From Methanomicrobiales archaeon (GTDB taxonomy: Archaea > Halobacteriota > Methanomicrobia > Methanomicrobiales > JACTUA01): a stretch of DNA of 5,642 nt. The position numbers and the translations under genes are program-made. The DNA lies in assembly GCA_028678715.1 (NCBI GenBank), contig JAJRCY010000068.1, forward strand, positions 1-5,642, read 5' to 3'. Positions 1 through 5,640 of the stretch are shown here, piece after piece; position 1 is the first letter of the stretch, and each line of letters starts with the position of its first letter. Under the pieces are notes generated by a model. That model saw only the letters and a program-made list of their open reading frames with translations. It was not told where the DNA came from and ran no database searches.

Positions 1-311
1 AGGGTGGGGTACTTCTCGTACAGCAGGTTCATGCCGCAGGACTGGCCGATCCAGTAGTTCAGGGAGTCGCCGGCAACGGCCGCCACCATGAGGAGCAGGC
101 AGAGCACCTCCACCGAAAGAAATCCCCGTGCGGCCAGGGCACCGGTGATGAAGAGGAGGGAGTCGCCCGGGAGGAAGGGGGTGACCACGAGACCGGTCTC
201 GACAAAGATCACGAGAAACAGGATCACGTAGATCCAGAGGCCGTACTGGCCGATGAGCGTCTCCAGGTGGCTGTCGATATGGATGAGAAAATTGAGGAGA
301 TCGGGAAGCAT
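1..311 (-). CDS. dedA: DedA-family integral membrane protein, N-terminal 103 codons (cut by window edge)
   Basis: The reverse strand from the ATG at 311 encodes a protein beginning MLPDLLNFLIHIDSH. A hydrophobic segment (about residues 24-37) leads into the DedA signature ETGLVVTPFLPGDSLLF (38-54), followed by a second hydrophobic stretch (about 64-80) and GDSLNYWIG (81-89). The Glu38, the P-x-x-P-G-D core (P45-D50) and the G-D-x-x-N-Y motif are diagnostic of the DedA/SNARE-associated (VTT) superfamily, and from memory the match to E. coli DedA is close across this stretch. Family members are about 200-220 aa polytopic membrane proteins, so roughly half is missing off the left edge. Bacterial relatives act in membrane homeostasis and undecaprenyl-phosphate or phospholipid flipping; the archaeal substrate is unknown. 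The gene starts 25 bp after the kinase stop on the same strand. No good Shine-Dalgarno lies before the ATG, so translation may depend on coupling or a leaderless transcript. Confidence 0.93.
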   Translation of the reverse strand, partial: MLPDLLNFLIHIDSHLETLIGQYGLWIYVILFLVIFVETGLVVTPFLPGDSLLFITGALAARGFLSVEVLCLLLMVAAVAGDSLNYWIGQSCGMNLLYEKYPT

Positions 312-335
312 CTTCCGTACCCGGTGGACTGCCGT

Positions 336-344
336 GCTATAAAC
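336..344 (-). promoter_or_regulatory. Possible TATA element for an independent dedA transcript
   Basis: Reading leftward, GTTTATAGC overlaps the last codons and the TAG stop of the kinase. It is a small AT-rich patch in GC-rich surroundings and lies within the near-palindrome ATAAAcgcTTTAT (339-351). A start about 26 nt downstream of its centre would fall near 314, almost at the dedA ATG (311). That would give a nearly leaderless mRNA and fits the lack of a Shine-Dalgarno. The match to the archaeal consensus is only partial, so this is a weak call. Confidence 0.25.
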
Positions 345-2154
345 GCTTTATCGTCAGGAGCTGCCCTGCCATGGCGGCGGCAGGTCCCCGTTCCCCGCCG
401 GACCGGAACGAGCCCGGGGGCACCCGGATCTCGAACCGGGCTCCTTCCCCGGGAATACCGTTCTCCCGGATGGAGATGCCGTTGATTGAGAGGATCTCCC
501 GGACCAGGAAGAGGCCGAACCCCATGTTCTTGCCCGTCCCGTGCGTGAAGATCCCCTCCCTGTCCTCCGGCGGGATGCCGATACCGTTATCCTCGCAGGT
601 GATCACCAGGTCATGCCCCTCCCTCCGGGTGCTGAACCGGATCCGGGTGAGGGTGACCCCGTGTCGGACCGCGTTGTCGATCAGGTTGTAGAAGACCTTC
701 TCCAGGAGAGGATCGGCAAAGACTTCCAGGTCTCCCACCTCCTCTTCCAGGGTCACTCCGTGCAGGTCCACCATGGGCCGCACCCTGGCAAGGAGGTCGC
801 GCACCCTCTGCCAGAGGGGTGCATGGACCCCGATCTCCTGGTAGTCCCGGGTGAACCCGATGAGCCGCTGGATCGCCTCTGCTGCTGCCCGCTCCTTGCC
901 GATGAATCCCCGGAGCTCGGGATCCTTGGCCATCTCCTCCCCCATCTCCAGGTAGCTGCGCAGCACCATCAGCTGGTTCAGGATGTCGTGGCGTGTCACG
1001 CTGGACATCAGGTGGAGCTTCCGGTTGGCCAGCTGGTAGGCATCCCCGGTCCTCTTCCTGTCGGTGACGTCGTGGGCCGAGGCGATCATCCCGTCGTACC
1101 GGCCCCCCTGATCCCGGATGGGGGTGAACCAGCCGGAGACGAAGAGGGGAAGACCGGTATCGGTGGTGACCGGCACCGAATCGAAGGCCACCGTCCTCAT
1201 GCTCTCCCTGGCGTCAGAGTAGAAAGGCCTGAGGGCATCCATCCGGGCGGCCCCGGAATCCCGCAGGAAGTTCTTCTCCAGCATGCTCCCGCGGGGAATG
1301 CCCGTCATCCGCTCCAGGGCCGGGTTCAGGTAGTAGATGGTATCATCGGCATCGGTGACCCAGATCCCGTCATGGGCACTCTCCAGGATCCCCTCGTAGA
1401 ACTCCTTGAGAGCATGGACCTCCTCGTCAGCAACCCTCCGTGCCGACATATCCCGCAGGATCACGCACCGGTAGTCGGTGCCCCGGTGCCGGAGGGTGTG
1501 GAGCGTGATGGCGGCCGGAAACGAGCTTCCTGCCCCGTCCGTCACCTGCGTCTCGCGGAGGACGGTGTCTCCGGAACCGGCGTCGGAGAAGGCCGCGGCG
1601 AGGGGGGGGAGGACCTCCTGGATCTTCGCCCCCAGGAGATCCGGCTCCTCCCTGGCCAGCAGCCGGGGTGCAGCCCGGTTGGCGGAGAGGATCGTGCCGT
1701 GCATGTCGGTCCAGAGGATACCCTCGGAGATGTGGTCCAGGGAGAAGCGGCTGAACTCGTGCTCCTCCTGGTTCCGCCTCGCCTGGCGTACCGCCCGCCG
1801 GATCAGGTGGACCAGCGACGTGTACTGGACGTGCGGATCCGGTCCCTTCTCCAGGTAGAAGTCGGCCCTGACCTCCATGGTGCGGGCCAGAAGCTCCGGA
1901 GAACCGTGGGCGGTGAAGAGGATGAAGGGGACGTGATCCCCGGCCTCTTCGATCCGGCGGAAGAGATCCAGCCCCTGCATCCCCGGAAGCCGGTATTCCG
2001 ATATGATAAGGTCGAATCGTTCCGACCGGAGCAGGGAGAGGGCCTCCTCAGGGGAATTGCACGTCTCCAGGATGATGTCCGGCTCCTTCCCCAGTTGAGC
2101 CCCTGCCATCTCCCGCGCGCTGGGGTCGCTGTCCACGAGAAGCACCTGGATCAC
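337..2154 (-). CDS. REC-PAS-PAS sensor histidine kinase with altered receiver
   Basis: This is a cytosolic hybrid sensor kinase of 605 aa with no membrane segment or signal peptide. The receiver domain occupies about residues 1-125, PAS domains lie at about 131-245 and 247-372, and the dimerization/H-box follows with phospho-acceptor H389 in TRHDILNQL. The HATPase domain (about 475-580) has an N-box (N490, N494), a G1 box DNGIGIP (522-528) and a G2 box GTGKNMGFGLFLV (539-551). The transmitter therefore looks catalytically intact. In the receiver, D8, T81 and K103 are conserved, but the phospho-acceptor position holds Glu (E53 in ISEYRLPG, codon GAA) and the second acidic-pocket position holds Ser (S9 in VDSDP). 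Phosphorylation of the receiver is therefore doubtful. About 25 residues extend past the HATPase fold. The start is a GTG with a strong Shine-Dalgarno (GGGAGGT) six bases upstream. The likely ligand of the PAS domains and the output partner cannot be read from the sequence. dedA follows 25 bp downstream. Confidence 0.95.
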   Translation of the reverse strand: MIQVLLVDSDPSAREMAGAQLGKEPDIILETCNSPEEALSLLRSERFDLIISEYRLPGMQGLDLFRRIEEAGDHVPFILFTAHGSPELLARTMEVRADFYLEKGPDPHVQYTSLVHLIRRAVRQARRNQEEHEFSRFSLDHISEGILWTDMHGTILSANRAAPRLLAREEPDLLGAKIQEVLPPLAAAFSDAGSGDTVLRETQVTDGAGSSFPAAITLHTLRHRGTDYRCVILRDMSARRVADEEVHALKEFYEGILESAHDGIWVTDADDTIYYLNPALERMTGIPRGSMLEKNFLRDSGAARMDALRPFYSDARESMRTVAFDSVPVTTDTGLPLFVSGWFTPIRDQGGRYDGMIASAHDVTDRKRTGDAYQLANRKLHLMSSVTRHDILNQLMVLRSYLEMGEEMAKDPELRGFIGKERAAAEAIQRLIGFTRDYQEIGVHAPLWQRVRDLLARVRPMVDLHGVTLEEEVGDLEVFADPLLEKVFYNLIDNAVRHGVTLTRIRFSTRREGHDLVITCEDNGIGIPPEDREGIFTHGTGKNMGFGLFLVREILSINGISIRENGIPGEGARFEIRVPPGSFRSGGERGPAAAMAGQLLTIKRL

Positions 2155-2249
2155 GGGGCAACCTCCCGGGTGGGGACGCGGGGGGCGGCTTCCCTGGGCC
2201 TGCGGCGGTTGCCGGATGACCTCTGCCGGATCCGGAGATGGCGGTTCAT
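2151..2249 (-). CDS. Possible 32-codon Arg-rich leader peptide overlapping the kinase start
   Basis: An ATG at 2249 opens a frame encoding 32 residues, beginning MNRHLRIRQRSSG and ending PTREVAP. Ten of the 32 residues are Arg. Its TGA stop (2153-2151) overlaps the kinase GTG start (2154-2152) in the four bases GTGA, a common arrangement for translational coupling. A purine-rich GGGAGTG (2261-2267) lies 11 bases upstream as a possible Shine-Dalgarno, and the predicted transcription start near 2290 would make this the first frame in the message. I recognise no family. In GC-rich DNA a frame this long can be open by chance, and basic proline-rich composition is what random GC-rich DNA tends to encode, so confidence is low. 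Confidence 0.27.
   Translation of the reverse strand: MNRHLRIRQRSSGNRRRPREAAPRVPTREVAP
2161..2167 (-). promoter_or_regulatory. Shine-Dalgarno of the sensor kinase
   Basis: On the minus strand GGGAGGT ends six bases before the GTG at 2154. Its strength and spacing support this non-ATG start. The site lies inside the upstream 32-codon leader frame, so ribosomes translating that frame would cross it. Confidence 0.75.
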
Positions 2250-2312
2250 GGGGTGCAGTCCACTCCCAGTATGACGGTGGAGGGGCAGAATAGAGAATAT
2301 CTTTACATTATA

Positions 2313-2327
2313 TTATATAAATATTCG
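2313..2327 (-). promoter_or_regulatory. BRE/TATA promoter of the kinase (and dedA) transcript
   Basis: The minus strand reads CGAATATTTATATAA, a purine-containing BRE-like CGAA followed by an archaeal TATA box. It sits in an abrupt AT-rich island (about 2286-2390) between GC-rich flanks. A start 25-27 nt downstream would be near 2290, giving a leader of about 135 nt before the kinase GTG and about 40 nt before the short leader frame. A second TATA-like TTTAAA (about 2354-2360) is symmetrical and could act in either direction. Confidence 0.55.
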
Positions 2328-2390
2328 TATTTATCATAATCTTCGAATTATTCTTTAAATTCGTTTCTATCACATAATCTCCCTTATCAA

Positions 2391-2650
2391 CGCCCCGCCC
2401 ATCTCCCCAAATGTGGTGGACTTTCGGGCAGCACCCATGATGAGGCGGTCTCCCGCAGGCCGCAGAGGAATCATTCCCTCTACCGGTTCAACCCCTGGCT
2501 CCCTCCCGGGGGGGAGATTCACCGGAGAACCACAGGGTGTGCCATTGCTGCGGGAGGGAGTGTCCCTGCGGGCGTGCTGCCTGCAGATTAAGGAGTTCCG
2601 GATAGATGTTTCAGGATTGATAAAATTCTTTCGGGATCCAGCATTTTGAA
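2391..2650. other. GC-rich intergenic segment with no supported gene
   Basis: This segment of about 250 bp lies between the two AT-rich promoter islands. Frames are open on both strands: a GTG-initiated 78-codon frame at 2413-2649 (+), and a minus-strand frame ending at 2370 that includes GTG (2522) and ATG (2474) starts. Neither has a Shine-Dalgarno or a recognisable motif, and the encoded sequences look like translated non-coding GC-rich DNA. A TTTAAAT at 2354-2360 could drive a plus-strand transcript, so an uncharacterised small RNA or degraded gene is possible. I see no tRNA, repeat array or riboswitch here. Confidence 0.45.
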
Positions 2651-2701
2651 ACCACGTGGGTATTTCCGCGATTCACGGGCTTTCCACAGGTATTTGTATT
2701 C

Positions 2702-2710
2702 TTTATATAA
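2702..2710 (+). promoter_or_regulatory. Distal TATA box upstream of the secreted-protein gene
   Basis: TTTATATAA is a good archaeal TATA match in the right-hand AT-rich island, 138 nt before the ATG at 2848. A start near 2732 would give a leader of about 115 nt. The element is nearly symmetrical, so its direction is uncertain, and the closer TATA at 2777 is the better candidate for the main promoter. Confidence 0.35.
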
Positions 2711-2776
2711 ACATTGCGCCGGGAAGTTGTTAATCGGTTTCTATCAATCTCTCATGAAATTATCGATGAAGTTAAC

Positions 2777-2784
2777 TTTAAATA
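2777..2784 (+). promoter_or_regulatory. Proximal TATA box of the secreted-protein gene
   Basis: TTTAAATA is a consensus archaeal TATA box in an AT-rich stretch, preceded by GAAGTTAAC, which could serve as a BRE. The expected transcription start near 2806 leaves about 40 nt of leader carrying the strong Shine-Dalgarno at 2836-2840. Confidence 0.62.
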
Positions 2785-2790
2785 TTTTCC

Positions 2791-2800
2791 ATTGATCAAT
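2791..2800. promoter_or_regulatory. Perfect 10-bp palindrome, candidate operator
   Basis: ATTGATCAAT is a perfect palindrome six bases downstream of the proximal TATA box and before the predicted start site, a usual position for an archaeal repressor site. Single copies of the half-site occur at 2616-2621 (ATTGAT) and 2743-2748 (ATCAAT). A 10-bp AT-rich palindrome can occur by chance. Confidence 0.3.
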
Positions 2801-2835
2801 TCTCATTATCCGAACACGCCCCTGTCCATTCCGGG

Positions 2836-2840
2836 GGAGG
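2836..2840 (+). promoter_or_regulatory. Shine-Dalgarno of the secreted-protein gene
   Basis: GGAGG, in the context GGGGGAGGAG, ends seven bases before the ATG at 2848. A second in-frame ATG follows immediately at 2851 with a ten-base spacing, so either could be used; they differ by one Met. The ATG at 2843 is out of frame and stops after two codons. Confidence 0.8.
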
Positions 2841-2847
2841 AGATGAG

Positions 2848-5511
2848 ATGATGCCTACCCACCACCCTCTGCCATGCCTTCCGAGGCTGGCGCTTCTCGC
2901 TGCAGCACTGCTTCTTGTGGTTGCTGCGTTTCCGCTTCCCGCCCTCGCAGCTGACAACCCGAAACCGGTCATCAAGTACCTGAGCCCCACGGTCGTATCT
3001 GCGGGGGCCAAAGGCCCTCGCCTGTACGTCATCGGTACCGGCTTCGGCCAGGACTCCTTGGTCCAGTGGGACGGTGTGGACCGGCCCACGGAGTATTACT
3101 CCAGCACCAAGCTCTCCATCCAGCTGGCGAACGACGACGTGGCATACCCGGCAACGGTGACGGTCACGGTCTTCAATCCCGCGCCGGGCGGGGGGCTCTC
3201 CAATGCCAAGTCGTTCATGGTGAAGTACGTGCCCATCGTGAAGAGTGTCCGGCCTGCCGTCGTCGAGCTGGAACCTGCCACCATGCAGCCGAAGGATGGC
3301 ACGTCCTACTGGGAGATCGACAAGAGCCGGCTCAACCCCCCGATGACTGCTGCCTTCGGGAGGGCCCTTGAGGTGGTCTGCGAGAACAACCAGCCGGTGA
3401 TCCTGGTCCTCCTCAGTGACACCTCGAAACTCTCCAGCACCACCAGGTCCGCCATCTACCGGCTCACGTCGTCAGCCCAGGGCCAGGTCGGGTCGTTCGA
3501 CCGGATCACCCCCATCAGCGGGCCGGCGACGGGGCTTGCGGCCCGGAGCCCGACGGAGTTCTTCTACAGCTCCGGCCGGACGATCACCCGGGTGGTGGCG
3601 GGAAGCCCCCCGGTGGTCACCTCCTACACGCTCCCGTCCAGCCAGCCCACCATCGGAGGCCTGGATTACGTCGGGGGCCCCGAGCCTTACCTGCTGGCCA
3701 TCAGCGGCGACCCCCGTAACCATAAGGTTCTCAAGATCCTCCTGAATCCTGCCACGGGGGACTTCACGGGCACCGGGGTCACCTTCCTGCAGATCAATGT
3801 CCCGGCAGGGTCTCCGCTGGCATCCTACACCTACACCGGTGTTTCGCTGGTGCCCGCGTGGGGCCCCTCCCGCGAGCCCGTTCTCTATGTGACCAAGGAG
3901 GACGGTACCGCAGAGCCCCGGGACATCGCCGCCATCGTCGACCTGCGCGGGACCGTGATCCAGACCGTGATCGGCGACCAGAACGGGATCCTCGTGGACC
4001 ACACGGTCTGGAGCAGCGGGCTCTCCTCCAGCTACCTGAACTGGGCCAATCCCCAGGGGATCGATTACGTCGGGGACTGCTCCGCCTGCCAGTGCGGGCC
4101 GGGCCGGCTCTTCATGATCACCAGGGACTTCTGGAACAAGGGCCCCAAGTACCCCATCAATCCTCCCCCGGGCTGCATCCAGGGGGTGAAGTGGAATGAC
4201 CTGGATCGGGACGGCATGTGGGAGAGGACGGAGCCGGTCATGGCCGGATGGCCCATCATCCTTTACAAGGAGTACTGCGGCCAGTGGTACAAAGTGGATG
4301 AGACCCTGACCGACACGGACGGATCCTTCTCGTTCTGCGACCTCAGCACCGGGAGCGGTGACTACCGGGTGGCCGAGGGTACCAAGGCCGGCTGGGTCCA
4401 GTCCTGGCCCGGAAGCCCCGGCTACCATGACTTTTACTACACCAAGTACACAACGGTGACCGGCAAGGACTTCGGCAACTACCAGTCCGCGCCGGGGACA
4501 ATTGAGATCCGGAAAGAGGCTGCCGGCTGCCTGGCCCCGCCCGCCGGAATGGTGGGCTGGTGGGCCGGCGATGGGACCGCCGTCGACCTCGTGGGTGGCA
4601 ATGACGGAATCCTCCTCGAAGGTGGAGGCTATACGACCGGCAAGGTCGATGAAGCCTTTTCTCTCGACGGGAATGACGATCTGGTCTATGTACCCGAAAC
4701 GGCCGGCGGGGCGCCCCTGGACGGCTTCAGTGCCCTGACCCTCGACGCGTGGGTGAAACCCAGCCAGGTGGGCCCGGGGCTCCGGACCATTGTCAGCAAG
4801 TACAGCTACCCCCAGGAGAACGGGGTCAGTTACTGGCTGGGTATCCTCGGGGACGGCAGGATCGGGTTTGCGGTCTACACCGGAAGCACCGCCACCAATT
4901 GGGTCGGTTACTATGTTGAAACCCAGAACCCGCAGGTATCAGTGGGATCCTTCTCCCACGTCGCAGGGGTATGGGAGGGCGGGAACCTGCTCTCTGTCTA
5001 TGTGGACGGTGCCCGGGTTGCTGCCAACCCGGTGGAGACCCAAGGAACCCCGGGGAACAGGATCGCTGATACCACCACCCCGGTCAATATTGGCCGCGTC
5101 GAAGGGTACAACGGGCAGCCGGATTTCCACTTCAAGGGAATCATTGAAGAGGTGGAGATCTTCGGCCGGGCGCTCTCCGCCACCGAAGTGAAGGCCATTT
5201 CCGATGCAGGCAGCGCCGGGAAGTGCAAGCACGGCGCGGTCACCTTCCCCTTCAGCGGCACCGGTGGCCTTGGCAGTTTCCCGCTGCTCGTAGGCGGTCA
5301 TAAGTTCTTCGACAACCTGGCGCCGGGGACCTATGCGGTTACGGAGGAGGTGCCACCGGGGTGGAGCCTGAAAACCATCGAGTGCAGTGACCCCACCGGG
5401 GGCACCACCACCTCCGGCCCCACCGCTCAGATCAGCCTAGCAGGGGGAGAGACGGTGATCTGCACCTTTGTGAATGAAGAGTGCAGCCACAACCCGTGCG
5501 GATCCCCATGA
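2848..5511 (+). CDS. Large secreted multidomain surface protein (IPT, propeller-like, SdrD B-like, prealbumin-like with nested LamG)
   Basis: This 887-aa exported protein starts with a signal peptide: a hydrophobic core at about 13-30 and PALA before a probable cleavage near 34/35. An IPT/TIG-like Ig fold (about 40-128) follows, with IKYLSPTVVSAG and IGTGFG. Residues about 130-440 have no firm family; strand-rich repeats such as GLDYVGG (271-277) and GIDYVGD (404-410) suggest a beta-propeller. A CSACQC cluster lies at 411-416. An SdrD B-like domain (about 443-545) opens with GVKWNDLDRDG, whose D451/D453/D455 form a likely calcium loop, and closes with DFGNY. A prealbumin/SpaA-like domain starts GTIEIRKEAAG (550-560) and resumes at 796 to end at ICTFVNEE (871-878); a LamG module interrupts it at 561-795. 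These folds typically serve adhesion or cell-surface architecture, and LamG often binds carbohydrate. The C-terminus (CSHNPCGSP) has no transmembrane anchor or PGF-type sorting motif, so release or attachment through a partner is likely. Ligand unknown. Confidence 0.95.
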   Translation: MMPTHHPLPCLPRLALLAAALLLVVAAFPLPALAADNPKPVIKYLSPTVVSAGAKGPRLYVIGTGFGQDSLVQWDGVDRPTEYYSSTKLSIQLANDDVAYPATVTVTVFNPAPGGGLSNAKSFMVKYVPIVKSVRPAVVELEPATMQPKDGTSYWEIDKSRLNPPMTAAFGRALEVVCENNQPVILVLLSDTSKLSSTTRSAIYRLTSSAQGQVGSFDRITPISGPATGLAARSPTEFFYSSGRTITRVVAGSPPVVTSYTLPSSQPTIGGLDYVGGPEPYLLAISGDPRNHKVLKILLNPATGDFTGTGVTFLQINVPAGSPLASYTYTGVSLVPAWGPSREPVLYVTKEDGTAEPRDIAAIVDLRGTVIQTVIGDQNGILVDHTVWSSGLSSSYLNWANPQGIDYVGDCSACQCGPGRLFMITRDFWNKGPKYPINPPPGCIQGVKWNDLDRDGMWERTEPVMAGWPIILYKEYCGQWYKVDETLTDTDGSFSFCDLSTGSGDYRVAEGTKAGWVQSWPGSPGYHDFYYTKYTTVTGKDFGNYQSAPGTIEIRKEAAGCLAPPAGMVGWWAGDGTAVDLVGGNDGILLEGGGYTTGKVDEAFSLDGNDDLVYVPETAGGAPLDGFSALTLDAWVKPSQVGPGLRTIVSKYSYPQENGVSYWLGILGDGRIGFAVYTGSTATNWVGYYVETQNPQVSVGSFSHVAGVWEGGNLLSVYVDGARVAANPVETQGTPGNRIADTTTPVNIGRVEGYNGQPDFHFKGIIEEVEIFGRALSATEVKAISDAGSAGKCKHGAVTFPFSGTGGLGSFPLLVGGHKFFDNLAPGTYAVTEEVPPGWSLKTIECSDPTGGTTTSGPTAQISLAGGETVICTFVNEECSHNPCGSP
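4528..5232 (+). other. LamG (concanavalin-like) module nested within the prealbumin-like domain
   Basis: Residues 561-795 of the secreted protein form a complete Laminin_G_3-type module. It opens with CLAPPAGMVGWWAGDG, has AFSLDGNDDLVYVP (603-616), LTLDAWVKP (630-638), TIVSKYSY (647-654), a VYVDG strand (717-721) and GIIEEVEIFGRALSATEV (764-781), and ends DAGSAGKCK (786-794). C561 and C793 bracket it and could form a disulfide clamp. The prealbumin-like sequence reads through smoothly if the module is removed. Confidence 0.8.
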
Positions 5512-5533
5512 CGATCCGGCGGATACTCTTCCC

Positions 5534-5538
5534 TTTTT
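5534..5538 (+). terminator. T-run downstream of the secreted-protein gene
   Basis: A TTTTT run within CCCTTTTTCT begins 22 nt after the stop codon, the kind of short T-tract at which archaeal RNA polymerase can terminate. A 6-bp inverted repeat (CGGATC at 5499-5504, GATCCG at 5513-5518) spans the stop codon but is too far upstream to be a classical terminator stem. Weak call. Confidence 0.3.
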
Positions 5539-5615
5539 CTGCGTGGAGCCGCAGGATAACGTGGTACCACCGGGCAAGGAGTGAGGGGGGTCAAAGGAGT
5601 CCGGATAAAATCTTC

Positions 5616-5640
5616 AGCAATATAAAAATATTGCTCTTTT
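5616..5640. terminator. Inverted repeat followed by a T-run, possible terminator
   Basis: AGCAATAT (5616-5623) and ATATTGCT (5628-5635) are perfect 8-bp arms around an AAAA loop, followed by CTTTT at 5636-5640. This resembles a hairpin/T-run terminator about 105 nt after the stop codon. On the other strand the stem is followed by an ATTTTATC stretch, so it could also end a convergent gene to the right. The same bases contain a TATA-like TATAAAAATA, so a promoter with a symmetrical operator is an alternative. Confidence 0.4.

Noticed and set aside
2210..2235. Direct repeat TGCCGGAT (2210-2217, 2224-2231) and palindrome CCGGATCCGG in the kinase leader
   Set aside because: They are short GC-rich matches in biased sequence, with no sign of a riboswitch or repeat array.
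541..2274. 577-codon open frame on the plus strand opposite the kinase
   Set aside because: It is an antisense shadow produced by the GC-rich third positions of the kinase; the minus strand encodes all expected REC, PAS, H-box and HATPase motifs.
2370..2522. Minus-strand frame with GTG (2522) or ATG (2474) start, ending at 2370
   Set aside because: The last 34 codons look mildly protein-like, but there is no Shine-Dalgarno, and the stop lies in the AT-rich promoter island; no family is recognisable.
2588..2645. 18-codon minus-strand frame starting MLDPERILSILKHLS
   Set aside because: It resembles the start of a helix-turn-helix regulator, but stops after 18 codons, and neither alternative frame continues a recognisable domain, so a pseudogene cannot be supported.
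2413..2649. 78-codon plus-strand frame in the intergenic region
   Set aside because: It starts at GTG with no Shine-Dalgarno and has no recognisable motif; the antisense frame is equally open. Kept only as part of the unexplained GC-rich segment.
3472..4428. 318-codon minus-strand frame inside the surface-protein gene
   Set aside because: It is a low-complexity G/P/D/A-rich antisense shadow of a clear plus-strand multidomain gene, with no motif or Shine-Dalgarno.
5561..5570. Perfect palindrome GTGGTACCAC
   Set aside because: It is a single 10-bp palindrome without a partner site or promoter context, and is expected by chance at low frequency.
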